A stretch of DNA of 64,000 nucleotides from Tenacibaculum aquimarinum (GCF_022478115.1 NZ_JAKGSC010000001.1:930001-994000), one strand, 5' to 3'. Positions 18,622 to 26,770 are shown, counted from the first letter of the stretch. Made by a program: numbers and translations. Notes: generated by a model from the letters alone, not told the origin.

Positions 18622-19083
18622 TTAAATTTTAATTTGTCTATTTATTTGTTGGTCTAAAGAAATAAAAGTTTCTGTTCTAGAAACTCCTTTTATATTTTGA
18701 ATATCTTTATTTAGTAAGTGCATTAAATCTTCGTTATTCTTACATAGTATTTTAATAAAAATAGCATAATTTCCTGTAGTATAATGGCTTTCTACAACTT
18801 CCGGTATTTCTTTAAGCCTTTTTATGGCAGAAGAATAAATACTAGATGAATCTAAAAAAATTCCAACAAAAGCTGTTGTAGTATATCCTAATGCTTTTGG
18901 GTTTAAAGTCATTTTAAAACCTTCAATTAAGTCGGATTCTTCTAGTTTTCGTAATCTTTGATGAATGGCTGCTCCAGAAATGCCAACTTCTCTTGCAATA
19001 CTTAAAATTGGTGTACGAGCATCTTTTACCAAACTTTTGATAATTATTTTGTCTATCCCGTCAATTTTTAGTTTTTTCTTCAT
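18622..19083 (-). CDS. Lrp/AsnC family transcriptional regulator
   Basis: The protein is 153 residues with the standard two-domain layout: an N-terminal winged HTH (about 6-60, KDARTPILSIAREVGISGAA then IHQRLRKLEES) and a C-terminal RAM ligand-binding domain (about 68-148, TTAFVGIFLDSS and VESHYTTGNYAIFIKILCKN). Such proteins are octameric or dimeric regulators that respond to amino acids. The gene is upstream of the HupE-like gene. It begins after the terminator of the acc operon, so it has its own promoter in the short 19084-19110 gap. Confidence 0.93.
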   Translation of the reverse strand: MKKKLKIDGIDKIIIKSLVKDARTPILSIAREVGISGAAIHQRLRKLEESDLIEGFKMTLNPKALGYTTTAFVGIFLDSSSIYSSAIKRLKEIPEVVESHYTTGNYAIFIKILCKNNEDLMHLLNKDIQNIKGVSRTETFISLDQQINRQIKI

Positions 19084-19110
19084 CTTTAATTCAATAAGGC
19101 ATAAATATAA

Positions 19111-19146
19111 AAAAATAGCACATACAAAAGTGTATATGCTATTTTT
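19111..19146 (-). terminator. Intrinsic terminator of fabH-accB-accC operon
   Basis: A 16-bp stem with one wobble position (AAAAATAGCACATACA / TGTATATGCTATTTTT) around AAAG, with a run of A on the plus strand giving a U-tract for minus-strand transcripts. It lies 28 bases past the accC stop. Confidence 0.88.
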
Positions 19147-19174
19147 AATTTATTTTTTAAACAAAAAAACTTGT

Positions 19175-20515
19175 TTATGCTTTCATTTCAAAATCTTCCA
19201 TAAATTTTGTAGTGTAGTTTCCTGCTACATAATCTGGATGATCCATTAATTGTCTATGAAAAGGAATTGTTGTTTTAATTCCTTCGATAATAAACTCATC
19301 TAAAGCACGCTTCATTTTATTAATTGCTTCTTCACGTGTTTGTGCTTTTACAATTAATTTAGCAATCATAGAATCGTAATTTGGAGGAATCATATAACCT
19401 GCATACACGTGTGTATCCATTCTTACACCATGACCTCCAGGAGCATGAAAAGTTGTTACTTTCCCTGGTGAAGGTCTAAAGTTATTGTATGGATCTTCTG
19501 CGTTAATTCTACATTCTATGGCATGCATTTGAGGAAAATAATTTTTTCCAGAAATTGGTACACCTGCAGCTACTAAAATTTGTTCTCTTATTAAGTCGTA
19601 ATCAACAACTTCTTCAGTAATTGGGTGTTCTACTTGGATACGAGTATTCATTTCCATGAAGTAGAAGTTACGGTGTTTGTCCACTAAGAATTCTACCGTT
19701 CCTGCACCTTCATATTTAATGTATTCTGCAGCTTTTACAGCAGCTTCACCCATTGCATTACGCAATTTGTCTGTCATAAAAGGAGAAGGAGTTTCTTCTG
19801 TTAACTTTTGATGACGACGTTGTACAGAGCAATCTCTTTCTGATAAATGACATGCTTTTCCAAAAGAGTCCCCAATAATTTGAATTTCTATATGACGAGG
19901 CTCTTCAATAAGCTTTTCCATATACATATCATCATTACCAAATGCTGCTTTAGATTCTTGTCTTGCAGAATCCCAAGCGTCTTTTAAATCTTCTGGTTTC
20001 CAAACAGCACGCATACCTTTTCCACCACCACCTGCAGATGCTTTAAGCATAACAGGGTAACCGGTTTCTATAGCTGTCTTTTCACAATCTTCAAAAGATT
20101 CAATAACACCTTCACTTCCAGGAACACAAGGTACACCAGCTTCAATCATTGTAGATTTAGCGTTGGCTTTGTCTCCCATTCTGTCAATCATTTCTGGAGA
20201 TGCTCCTATAAATTTAATTTCATGTTCTGCACATAACTTAGAAAATTTAGCATTTTCAGATAAGAAACCATATCCTGGATGTATTGCATCTGCATTTGTA
20301 ATTTCTGCAGCAGCAATAATGTTAGCCATTTTTAAGTAAGACTCGCTACTTGGAGCAGGACCAATACAAACAGCTTCATCTGCAAAACGTACGTGTAAAC
20401 TTTCTGCATCTGCTTTAGAGTAAACAGCTACAGTTTTTATTCCCATCTCTTTACAGGTTCTAATAACACGTAAAGCGATTTCACCTCTATTGGCGATTAA
20501 TATTTTTTTAAACAT
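19175..20515 (-). CDS. accC: Acetyl-CoA carboxylase biotin carboxylase subunit
   Basis: The protein is 446 residues, close to the 449 of E. coli AccC. It shows the N-terminal biotin carboxylase fold ([20 protein letters not shown]), [10 protein letters not shown], the glycine-rich ATP-grasp loop [11 protein letters not shown], and the active-site region [16 protein letters not shown]. It carboxylates the biotin carried by AccB with ATP and bicarbonate, the first half-reaction of malonyl-CoA formation. It follows accB by 88 bases; that spacer holds short AT-rich imperfect repeats. The carboxyltransferase subunits are not in this window. Confidence 0.97.
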   Translation of the reverse strand: MFKKILIANRGEIALRVIRTCKEMGIKTVAVYSKADAESLHVRFADEAVCIGPAPSSESYLKMANIIAAAEITNADAIHPGYGFLSENAKFSKLCAEHEIKFIGASPEMIDRMGDKANAKSTMIEAGVPCVPGSEGVIESFEDCEKTAIETGYPVMLKASAGGGGKGMRAVWKPEDLKDAWDSARQESKAAFGNDDMYMEKLIEEPRHIEIQIIGDSFGKACHLSERDCSVQRRHQKLTEETPSPFMTDKLRNAMGEAAVKAAEYIKYEGAGTVEFLVDKHRNFYFMEMNTRIQVEHPITEEVVDYDLIREQILVAAGVPISGKNYFPQMHAIECRINAEDPYNNFRPSPGKVTTFHAPGGHGVRMDTHVYAGYMIPPNYDSMIAKLIVKAQTREEAINKMKRALDEFIIEGIKTTIPFHRQLMDHPDYVAGNYTTKFMEDFEMKA

Positions 20516-20603
20516 CTTTTAAAATTTAGATTAGTTAGATGATTGGATTATTAGTTTTTTAGAATGAAATGTTTCTAAAAACTAGAAATCTAATGATCTA
20601 AAA

Positions 20604-21080
20604 TTAAGATGGATCTACTAAAAATAATGGTTGATCAAATTCTACAGGTGAAGAATCATCTACTAAAATCTTTACAATTTTTCCAGAAACTTCAGATTCT
20701 ATTTCATTGAATAATTTCATTGCTTCAATGATACAAACTGTATCTCCAACTTTAATTTCTGTACCAACTTCTGCAAAGTTTGGTTTGTCTGGAGATGGTT
20801 TACGGTAAAAAGTTCCAATAATTGGAGATTTAACCGTAACATATTTAGAGTCATCATTTACTACAGCGGCTACCGGAGCAACAGCAACAGGCTGTGCTGG
20901 GGCAATTGGAGCTGCAATTGGCATTTGAGCTACTGGAGCTGCAGTGTGCACAATTGTTGTTTCTGGAGTATCTGAACCGGTTTTAATGGTGATTTTTACA
21001 TCTTCCATTTCAAGTTTTACTTCACTTGCACCAGATTTAGCTACAAATTTTATAAGATTTTGAATTTCTTTAATATCCAT
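20604..21080 (-). CDS. accB: Biotin carboxyl carrier protein of acetyl-CoA carboxylase
   Basis: The protein is 158 residues: an N-terminal helical part, a Pro/Ala-rich linker (about 48-75, AQMPIAAPIAPAQPVAVAPV) and the C-terminal biotinyl domain with the biotin-acceptor lysine in EAMKLFNEIESE (Lys 122). It carries biotin between AccC and the carboxyltransferase. It lies between fabH (28 bases upstream) and accC in one operon of fatty-acid synthesis genes. Confidence 0.97.
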   Translation of the reverse strand: MDIKEIQNLIKFVAKSGASEVKLEMEDVKITIKTGSDTPETTIVHTAAPVAQMPIAAPIAPAQPVAVAPVAAVVNDDSKYVTVKSPIIGTFYRKPSPDKPNFAEVGTEIKVGDTVCIIEAMKLFNEIESEVSGKIVKILVDDSSPVEFDQPLFLVDPS

Positions 21081-21108
21081 ATTCTTTTGAGTTAATTAGT
21101 TGTTTTAG

Positions 21109-22104
21109 TTATGAGTTATATGCCCAAGTTAAGTAGCTGGCTCCCCATGTGAAACCACCACCAAATGCGGCAAAAATTAAGTTATCTCCTTTTTTTAGTT
21201 GGCTTTCATAGTCAGCCAATAATAGCGGTAAAGTAGCAGATGTTGTATTTCCATATTTATGAATATTCATCATTACTTTCTCTGGACTTACACCAACTCT
21301 TTTAGCTGTTGCATCTATGATTCTTGTATTTGCTTGATGCGGAACTAACCATTGAATGTCTTCTTCGGTTAAATTATTTCTTGTCAGCATTTTTTCTGCA
21401 ACTTCAGCCATATTAGAAACGGCAAATTTAAAAACGGTTCTTCCTTCTTGATGAACAAAGTGTTGTTTATTTGCAATTGTTTCTTCAGATGGAGGAAGTA
21501 TTGAACCACCAGCATCAATTTTTAGAAAATCTCGTCCGTAACCATCACTTCTTAGGTATTCATCTTGTAAACCAAGTCCTTCTGTATTAGGTTCAAAAAG
21601 TACTGCGCCAGCTCCGTCTCCAAAAATAATGCAAGTTGATCTATCTGTATAGTCTATTATTGAAGACATTTTATCTGCTCCAATTAATAAAACTTTTTTA
21701 TATCTACCAGATTCTATGTAACTAGATGCGGTAGACATTCCGTATAAAAAACCTGAACAAGCAGCTTGTAAATCGTACGCAAAAGCATTTGTTGCACCAA
21801 TTTTAGACGCAGTAAATACAGCTGTAGATGCTACTGGCATATCTGCTGTTGCTGTAGCTACAATAACTAAGTCTATTTCTTCTGGATTGGTTCCTGATTT
21901 TTGCAATAAATCTTCAGCAGCTTTTATAGCCATAAAAGAAGTTCCTTTACCTTCTTCTTTTAAAATTCTTCTTTCTTTTATACCTGTTCTTGAGGTAATC
22001 CACTCATCATTAGTGTCAACCAAAGTTTCTAATACTTTGTTTGTGAGTTTGTATTCAGGAAGAAATTTTCCTACTGCGGTAATTGCGGCAGTTATTTTAG
22101 TCAT
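21109..22104 (-). CDS. fabH: 3-oxoacyl-[ACP] synthase III
   Basis: I choose the ATG at 22104 (MTKITAAITAVGKFLPEYKL), the usual family start; the frame could extend to a TTG at 22125. The protein is 331 residues with the catalytic triad: Cys 116 in LQAACSGFLYG, His in WLVPHQANTRI and Asn in HKYGNTTSAT. FabH condenses acetyl-CoA or branched acyl-CoA with malonyl-ACP to start fatty-acid synthesis. It leads the fabH-accB-accC operon, and a 10-bp inverted repeat lies 85-110 bases upstream of the start. Confidence 0.95.
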   Translation of the reverse strand: MTKITAAITAVGKFLPEYKLTNKVLETLVDTNDEWITSRTGIKERRILKEEGKGTSFMAIKAAEDLLQKSGTNPEEIDLVIVATATADMPVASTAVFTASKIGATNAFAYDLQAACSGFLYGMSTASSYIESGRYKKVLLIGADKMSSIIDYTDRSTCIIFGDGAGAVLFEPNTEGLGLQDEYLRSDGYGRDFLKIDAGGSILPPSEETIANKQHFVHQEGRTVFKFAVSNMAEVAEKMLTRNNLTEEDIQWLVPHQANTRIIDATAKRVGVSPEKVMMNIHKYGNTTSATLPLLLADYESQLKKGDNLIFAAFGGGFTWGASYLTWAYNS

Positions 22105-22188
22105 AAATTGTTGTTTGTTTATCAACCTATTAACAATAGAGTTGAGAATTCAAATTACGTGTTTTTTTTTCACTTTTTGACCAAAAAA

Positions 22189-22214
22189 ACGTCAAAAACA
22201 TTCATTTTTGACGT
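22189..22214. promoter_or_regulatory. Inverted repeat upstream of fabH
   Basis: A perfect 10-bp inverted repeat, ACGTCAAAAA and TTTTTGACGT, is separated by six bases. It lies 85 bases upstream of the fabH ATG and 10 bases from the rpmF terminator. It could be an operator, a leader hairpin, or a second rho-independent terminator of the rpmF transcript. I cannot choose among these. Confidence 0.45.
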
Positions 22215-22224
22215 AAATACGTGA

Positions 22225-22252
22225 AAAAATCCCTCAAATTTGAGGGATTTTT
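22225..22252. terminator. Intrinsic terminator after rpmF
   Basis: A perfect 28-base palindrome (AAAAATCCCTCAAA / TTTGAGGGATTTTT) ends 17 bases past the rpmF stop on the minus strand. The GC core with flanking A and T runs fits an intrinsic terminator for the pdxA-yceD-rpmF transcript. Confidence 0.85.
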
Positions 22253-22269
22253 AATTTTTAAAGAGTTTT

Positions 22270-22464
22270 TTAAGCTTCTGCTCCTGCAGATTCTAAAACA
22301 ATTTGTCCTCTATAATATAGTTTTCCTTCGTGCCAGTGTGCTCTGTGGTATAAGTGAGCTTCACCAGTAGTTGGGTCTGTTGCTATTTGAGGCATTACTG
22401 CTTTATAATGAGTTCTCCTTTTATCTCTTCTTGTTTTAGATATTTTTCTTTTAGGATGTGCCAT
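22270..22464 (-). CDS. rpmF: 50S ribosomal protein L32
   Basis: The protein is 64 residues and opens [20 protein letters not shown], the L32 signature, with a basic N-terminus and a tail that lacks the four zinc-binding cysteines of some L32 forms. It belongs to the large ribosomal subunit. The start lies one base after the stop of the DUF177 gene, the widespread yceD-rpmF pairing. Confidence 0.96.
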   Translation of the reverse strand: MAHPKRKISKTRRDKRRTHYKAVMPQIATDPTTGEAHLYHRAHWHEGKLYYRGQIVLESAGAEA

Positions 22465-22465
22465 T

Positions 22466-23005
22466 TTATGTATTTTTTTCTGTTAGTAAATTCTTTAATT
22501 TATCCCACCTTGGGTCTGTTTCTTCTGTTTTTTCTTCTTTGAATACTTCTAGTTTTCTTAACTTTTTTAATGCTTCAGACTGCATTGTGCCGTCTAATAC
22601 ATTTGGGTGTATTCTTTTGCTTGGTACTGCTAATACAATCATTTCATAGATATATTGTGCAACACTAAATTCATAAGCTCCGTGAGGTAATATTAATAAT
22701 TCCTCATTTTCGTCATTGAATTCTTCTCCAAACTTTACAACCAATGGTAAAGTTGAGTTTATTTCTTGATTAAACGTTTCATTAGAGATGTCACAAGGAA
22801 CATTTACGGTTCCATTTGCTGTAAAAGTAAGCTCTAATAGTGTGCTTTTTTTTACAAAATTGATATCTATTTGAACGTTTGCGTCAAGAAAATCTTCAAA
22901 CTTAAATGCTTCAAAGAACTTTTTATCAATTTGATAATCAAACGAATGGCTTCCTTCTTTTAATCCTACAAACGGTATGTTGAATTGTTTTAAGTCTTTC
23001 ATCAT
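22466..23005 (-). CDS. DUF177 (YceD family) protein
   Basis: The protein is 179 residues from the ATG at 23005 (23002 is equally possible). The middle carries the family pattern [20 protein letters not shown], and the tail has the [13 protein letters not shown] segment, matching the usual hypervariable-to-conserved layout of YceD. The family is linked to 23S rRNA accumulation and always neighbours rpmF, as here. No signal peptide; cytoplasmic. Regulation is presumably shared with rpmF on one transcript, perhaps from pdxA. Confidence 0.9.
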   Translation of the reverse strand: MMKDLKQFNIPFVGLKEGSHSFDYQIDKKFFEAFKFEDFLDANVQIDINFVKKSTLLELTFTANGTVNVPCDISNETFNQEINSTLPLVVKFGEEFNDENEELLILPHGAYEFSVAQYIYEMIVLAVPSKRIHPNVLDGTMQSEALKKLRKLEVFKEEKTEETDPRWDKLKNLLTEKNT

Positions 23006-23073
23006 CAATCTAATTGAGCGTGCAAAGATATAAAAAATTGTTTGTTTAAATAACTTTGAGTTAAAAAAAATAA

Positions 23074-24108
23074 CTATTTGACTTTCAAGACGTTTTTAGT
23101 TAGGTTTTTGTACTCGTTTCTGTTCTTATAAATTTTTAATGCAGTAAACAATGCTTCTTTAAATGATGCTTCATTTGCAGTGTTTTTACCCGCAATGTCA
23201 AAACCAGTTCCGTGGTCTGGAGATGTTCTTACTTTATTAAGTCCAGCGGTAAAATTAACACCATTACCAAATGACAATGCTTTAAATGGAGCTAAACCTT
23301 GATCGTGATACATTGCTAAAACGCCATCAAATTGCGTGTAAGTTTTCGATCCAAAAAAACCATCTGAGGCGTAAGGCCCAAAAACTAGTTTTCCTGATTC
23401 TTTAATTTTATCAATAGTTGGTTTTATAATAGTATCGTCTTCTGTGCCAATTACACCTTTGTCTCCACAATGTGGATTTAATCCTAAAACAGCAATTTTA
23501 GGTTTGCTTATGCCAAAATCTTGTACAAGTGATGTGTACATGATTTCTACTTTTTCCTTAATTAGTTCTTCTGAAATTGTTTCTGCAACTAAAGATATAG
23601 GAATATGGCCAGTAATTAAACCGATACGTAATTCCTCGGTCATTAATATCATTAAGCTTTTTCCTTCTAAATTTTCTTCAAGATATTCTGTATGACCAGG
23701 GAAAGTGAATTCATCTGATTGAATGTTTTCTTTATTTATTGGTGCTGTTACCAGTAAGTCGATTGTGTTATCTTTTAATGCTTTTGTTGCTGTGGATAAT
23801 GATTGTAGCGCAAAGTCGCCAGATTGTTTTGTTGCTGTTCCTAAACTAACTGGAATTTCTTCTTTTATAACATTTAATAGGTTTATTTTTCCGTGAGAAA
23901 TTTTATCTAAAGAATGTATGCCGTGTATATTGTTTTCTAGTTTTAGTAATTTCTTGTAATAAGAGACAATCTTAGTATTTCCAAATAAAACAGGCGTACA
24001 AAATTCTAGCATTCGCTTGTCATTAAAAGTTTTTAAAACCACTTCAATTCCAATTCCGTTGCTATCACCTAGAGAAATACCAACAATAATTTTATCTGAT
24101 TTATCCAT
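23074..24108 (-). CDS. pdxA: 4-hydroxythreonine-4-phosphate dehydrogenase
   Basis: The protein is 344 residues with PdxA motifs: GISLGDSNGIGIEVVLKTF at the start, TAPINKENI, FPGHTEYLEE, LGLNPHCGDKGVIGTED and the metal/substrate site YHDQGLAPFKAL, ending with RTSPDHGTGFDIAGK. It oxidises 4-phosphohydroxy-L-threonine with NAD in pyridoxal phosphate synthesis. It is divergent from ribE with a 59-base gap holding a -7 box for each direction, and is followed 68 bases later by the yceD-like gene on the same strand. Confidence 0.95.
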   Translation of the reverse strand: MDKSDKIIVGISLGDSNGIGIEVVLKTFNDKRMLEFCTPVLFGNTKIVSYYKKLLKLENNIHGIHSLDKISHGKINLLNVIKEEIPVSLGTATKQSGDFALQSLSTATKALKDNTIDLLVTAPINKENIQSDEFTFPGHTEYLEENLEGKSLMILMTEELRIGLITGHIPISLVAETISEELIKEKVEIMYTSLVQDFGISKPKIAVLGLNPHCGDKGVIGTEDDTIIKPTIDKIKESGKLVFGPYASDGFFGSKTYTQFDGVLAMYHDQGLAPFKALSFGNGVNFTAGLNKVRTSPDHGTGFDIAGKNTANEASFKEALFTALKIYKNRNEYKNLTKNVLKVK

Positions 24109-24128
24109 AATATCTTGTCTAATGTTCT

Positions 24129-24136
24129 TATTTTTG
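24129..24136 (+). promoter_or_regulatory. Predicted -7 element of ribE
   Basis: The sequence TATTTTTG matches the Bacteroidetes -7 consensus TAnnTTTG and lies 31 bases before the ribE ATG. No clear -33 TTG at the expected distance. Confidence 0.5.
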
Positions 24137-24143
24137 AACAGAA

Positions 24144-24151
24144 CAAAAGTA
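24144..24151 (-). promoter_or_regulatory. Predicted -7 element of pdxA
   Basis: On the minus strand this reads TACTTTTG, a match to TAnnTTTG, 35 bases upstream of the pdxA ATG. It is only seven bases from the ribE box on the other strand, so the two polymerase sites must overlap. Confidence 0.5.
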
Positions 24152-24167
24152 ACTAATTTTTAACGAT

Positions 24168-24755
24168 ATGTTTACCGGAATTATAGAAACTCTTGGAGAG
24201 GTTGTAAGAATAGAAAGAGAACAAGAGAATATTCATTTTACTTTAAAAAGTACAATTACTTCAGAATTAAAAACAGACCAAAGTGTTGCTCATAATGGTG
24301 TTTGCTTAACAGTTGTGGCTATAGATAATGATAAGTATACAGTTACAGCAATCAAGGAAACGTTGTTAAAAACAAATCTTGAAAATCTTTCAATTAATGC
24401 TGAAGTTAATTTAGAGAGAGCAATGAAATTAGGTGATAGACTTGATGGGCACATTGTTCAAGGTCATGTAGATGAAACAGGGGTTTGTAAAGGTATAAAA
24501 GACCAAGACGGAAGTACTGTGTTTACTTTTGTTTACAATTCCGACAAAAATAATATTACAATAGAAAAAGGTTCTATAACTATAAACGGGGTTAGTTTAA
24601 CGGTTGTTAATTCAAAGAAAAACGAATTTAGTGTTGCTATAATTCCTTATACATTAGAACATACTACTTTTAAAAACTTATTAGTTAATGATAAGGTAAA
24701 TCTTGAGTTTGATGTAATTGGTAAATATGTTGCACGATTAACACAAGTGCAATAA
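24168..24755 (+). CDS. ribE: Riboflavin synthase
   Basis: The protein is 195 residues and opens MFTGIIETLGEV, the riboflavin synthase signature. It has two lumazine-binding repeats (about 1-95 and 96-190, each with a VNLE element: NAEVNLERAMKLGDRLDGHI and DKVNLEFDVIGKYV). It dismutates two 6,7-dimethyl-8-ribityllumazine molecules to riboflavin in the cytoplasm. It is monocistronic here: the next gene converges on it with a two-base gap. No FMN riboswitch is visible in the 59-base leader. Confidence 0.96.
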   Translation: MFTGIIETLGEVVRIEREQENIHFTLKSTITSELKTDQSVAHNGVCLTVVAIDNDKYTVTAIKETLLKTNLENLSINAEVNLERAMKLGDRLDGHIVQGHVDETGVCKGIKDQDGSTVFTFVYNSDKNNITIEKGSITINGVSLTVVNSKKNEFSVAIIPYTLEHTTFKNLLVNDKVNLEFDVIGKYVARLTQVQ

Positions 24756-24757
24756 GA

Positions 24758-24946
24758 TTACTTTTCTTCTTTTAATTTCTTGTAGCCATAAGCAACACCT
24801 ACTATAATTAGAAAGGAAATTCCTCCGTCTATAGGAAGTCCTGGTCCAGTAGGAAGGCATGGAGGGAAAGGGCATGGAGGTCCTCCTATTTGCGAATATC
24901 CACTGAGCGTAAATAGCATGAATAAGAAAAATATTTTTTTTTGCAT
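24758..24946 (-). CDS. Mini-protein with PID-CTERM-like sorting tail (copy 1)
   Basis: The protein is 62 residues: a signal peptide (KKIFFLFMLFTLSGYSQ), then only about 17 residues of Pro/Cys-rich sequence (IGGPPCPFPPCLPTGPG), then a C-terminal LPIDGGISF motif, a hydrophobic helix and a basic KKLKEEK tail. The LPIDGG-helix-basic layout matches what I recall as the PID-CTERM predicted sorting signal of Bacteroidetes; I could not search it. There is almost no mature domain. It is nearly identical to the next gene (25108-25293), so a tandem duplication. A longer overlapping frame in another register is a shadow. Function unknown; possibly a small surface or envelope peptide. Confidence 0.75.
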   Translation of the reverse strand: MQKKIFFLFMLFTLSGYSQIGGPPCPFPPCLPTGPGLPIDGGISFLIIVGVAYGYKKLKEEK

Positions 24947-25107
24947 CTAACATCTTGAGTTTAACTTTGTTTGGAATGGAGATTCTAAGTTAAGTCCCAA
25001 TATTTATTAAGACACTATATTTATTTGTAAGTCACGTATTTAGATTGTTTTAATTCTAAATAGGAAATGTGTTGTTTGGTAGTTGAAAAATAGGAGGTAA
25101 TTAAAAA

Positions 25108-25293
25108 TTACTTTTCTTCTTTTAATTTCTTGTAGCCATAAGCAATTCCTGCAGCTATTAAAAAAGAAATTCCACCATCAATAGGAAGACCTGGTCCAGT
25201 TGGCAGACAAGGGGGGGAAGGACATGGAGGTCCAATCTGAGAATATGTGTTTATAACACAAAAAAAGAATAAGAAAAATAGGGATTTTCTCAA
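25108..25293 (-). CDS. Mini-protein with PID-CTERM-like sorting tail (copy 2)
   Basis: The protein is 61 residues with the same plan as copy 1: signal peptide (SLFFLFFFCVINTYSQ), Pro/Cys core IGPPCPSPPCLPTGPG, then LPIDGGISFLIAAGIAYGYK and a basic end. The core keeps both Cys and all its Pro residues relative to copy 1. The signal peptide has diverged, while the C-terminal half is almost unchanged, which points to selection on the core and tail. The copies are 161 bases apart on one strand and no other gene lies between. Nothing nearby looks like a sortase or exosortase. Confidence 0.77.
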   Translation of the reverse strand: MRKSLFFLFFFCVINTYSQIGPPCPSPPCLPTGPGLPIDGGISFLIAAGIAYGYKKLKEEK

Positions 25294-25432
25294 TTTATTT
25301 TAGGGTTTAGAATTTGATTCTTGCGCCAAATATATGGTTTTTGAATTAAAAACAAGAAAAGAATAGTTAAAGTTGAAAATTTATTAATACTCTAAGTTAA
25401 AAAACGCAATAATTTACTGTTAAATAAAAAAA

Positions 25433-25452
25433 CCTTTACATTTCTGTAAAGG
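25433..25452 (-). terminator. Intrinsic terminator of the tRNA gene
   Basis: An 8-bp perfect stem (CCTTTACA / TGTAAAGG) around TTTC is followed, on the minus strand, by a run of T. It lies 15 bases past the tRNA 3' end. Confidence 0.85.
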
Positions 25453-25466
25453 CTTGAAAATTAAAG

Positions 25467-25540
25467 TGGTCCCACGAGGACTCGAACCTCGGACCACCTG
25501 ATTATGAGTCAGGTGCTCTAACCAACTGAGCTATAGGACC
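25467..25540 (-). tRNA. tRNA with CAT anticodon (Met, or Ile2)
   Basis: The 74-base minus-strand sequence folds as a tRNA: a 7-bp acceptor (GGTCCTA / TGGGACC), a D-arm with GCTCAGTTGGTTAGAGC, an anticodon stem CCTGA/TCAGG around loop CTCATAA, a T-arm with GGTTCGAGTCC, and discriminator A. The anticodon CAT (plus-strand 25504-25506) fits elongator Met or lysidine-modified Ile; the sequence alone does not decide, and the lack of the initiator C:A mismatch excludes fMet. CCA is not encoded. Confidence 0.95.
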
Positions 25541-25671
25541 ATTTTCAGACTGCAAATTAATGTTATTTTTTCAACATAATCAACATAAAAATAACTTATT
25601 CTTTAATAATTTGTATTTTTTACGCTAAAAAATTAGTTTATTTTTTTTAATGCATTCAATATCAATATATT
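25541..25671. other. Intergenic region between tRNA and prenyl synthase
   Basis: AT-rich spacer upstream of the tRNA gene and downstream of the prenyl synthase gene, both on the minus strand. I see no frame and no clear hairpin in it. It likely holds the tRNA promoter. The 25294-25432 stretch on the other side of the tRNA also shows no gene. Confidence 0.5.
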
Positions 25672-26643
25672 TTAGACTTCTCTTTGCATCAATTGTAAAC
25701 CAAAATTTTTAAGATTCATTTTGTTTTCTTCTGAAATATCTAAAATTTCGAGTGTCTTAAAAGCCTTTTCGGTATACTCTTTTATAATGCTTTGCGTTTC
25801 TTCAGGGATTTTATAAGAAGTAAAAATGTTTTTTACTTCAATTATTTTATCATTATTATCTTCTAGTTTGGTGCTGTATAAAGAATTTAGCTTCTCTTTG
25901 TCTTCTGTTGAGGCAAGTAATAGTGATTTTAAGTATAAAAATGTCTTTTTGTTTTCCATTATGTCACCGCCAACTTGTTTTCCAAAAGTTTCTGGGTTTC
26001 CAAAAGTGTCTAAATAATCATCTTGTAGTTGAAATGCAATACCAAGATTTAGTCCAAATTCATAAATTAAATCAGCATTTTTTTCATCAGCTTCAGCAAC
26101 AATAGCGCCCATTTTTAATGCAGCACCAACTAAAACAGATGTTTTTAAACGAATCATGTTTATATATTCTGGAATGGTAACATCGCTCCTTGTTTCAAAA
26201 TCAATATCTAATTGTTGGCCATCACAAACTTCTAATGCAGTTTTGCTGAATAACTTTGCTAGCTTTTGAAATACAATAGGTTCGTAGTTTTCGAAGTATT
26301 GATACGCTAAAATTAGCATTGCATCACCCGAAAGTACTCCAGTGTTTAAATTCCATTTTTCATGAACAGTTTCTTTTCCGCGCCTTAACGGTGCGTCGTC
26401 CATAATATCATCGTGTACCAATGTAAAATTATGAAAAACCTCAATAGCTAAAGCTGCAGGAAGCGATTTTTTATATTCATCAGAAAATATATGACAACCC
26501 ATTAATGTTAGTATTGGGCGCATTCTTTTACCTCCTAATTGTAAAATGTATTCTATAGGCTCATATAGATTTCTTGGCTCGTTTATCCATTTTTTACTGT
26601 TTAAATAAGAAAGAAACTCTTTTTGATAGTGTAAAATATCCAA
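25672..26643 (-). CDS. Polyprenyl synthetase (short- to medium-chain isoprenyl diphosphate synthase)
   Basis: The protein is 323 residues with the two aspartate-rich motifs of trans-prenyltransferases: LVHDDIMDDAPLRRGKETVH (about 91-110) and FQLQDDYLDTFG (about 205-215), plus GGKRMRPILTL near residue 35. It condenses isopentenyl diphosphate with an allylic diphosphate in the cytoplasm. Residues just before the first motif (EVFHNFTLVHDD) set chain length, but the product (farnesyl, geranylgeranyl or longer) cannot be called by eye. It is monocistronic and divergent from the TetR efflux operon. Confidence 0.93.
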   Translation of the reverse strand: MDILHYQKEFLSYLNSKKWINEPRNLYEPIEYILQLGGKRMRPILTLMGCHIFSDEYKKSLPAALAIEVFHNFTLVHDDIMDDAPLRRGKETVHEKWNLNTGVLSGDAMLILAYQYFENYEPIVFQKLAKLFSKTALEVCDGQQLDIDFETRSDVTIPEYINMIRLKTSVLVGAALKMGAIVAEADEKNADLIYEFGLNLGIAFQLQDDYLDTFGNPETFGKQVGGDIMENKKTFLYLKSLLLASTEDKEKLNSLYSTKLEDNNDKIIEVKNIFTSYKIPEETQSIIKEYTEKAFKTLEILDISEENKMNLKNFGLQLMQREV

Positions 26644-26730
26644 ATCTTTAATTTTTTGTAAAAATACGGTAATCTATTTATTCAATTTTATTGAAATGTT
26701 AAAAAATGATTAAAACTTTGGAAACTTTTT

Positions 26731-26760
26731 TTGTTTCTAAAGTTTCCTGCTGTATCTTTG
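26731..26760 (+). promoter_or_regulatory. Full Bacteroidetes promoter of the TetR-RND operon
   Basis: A TTG at 26731-26733 and TATCTTTG at 26753-26760 are separated by 19 bases, matching the TTG-N(17-23)-TAnnTTTG consensus. The ATG of the TetR gene follows only 10 bases after the -7 box, so the message would be leaderless or nearly so. The region just upstream (AAACTTTGGAAACTTT) has repeated AAACTTT elements that could be the TetR operator. Confidence 0.75.
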
Positions 26761-26770
26761 CGTCCAGTTT

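Noticed and set aside
24738..24953. 71-residue frame overlapping the PID-CTERM copy 1 gene
   Set aside because: It lacks a signal peptide and shares no pattern with copy 2, while the 24758-24946 frame matches copy 2 closely.
25467..25540. Assignment of the CAT tRNA to initiator Met
   Set aside because: The acceptor stem is fully paired at position 1-72; initiator tRNAs have a mismatch there. Met elongator and Ile2 both remain possible.
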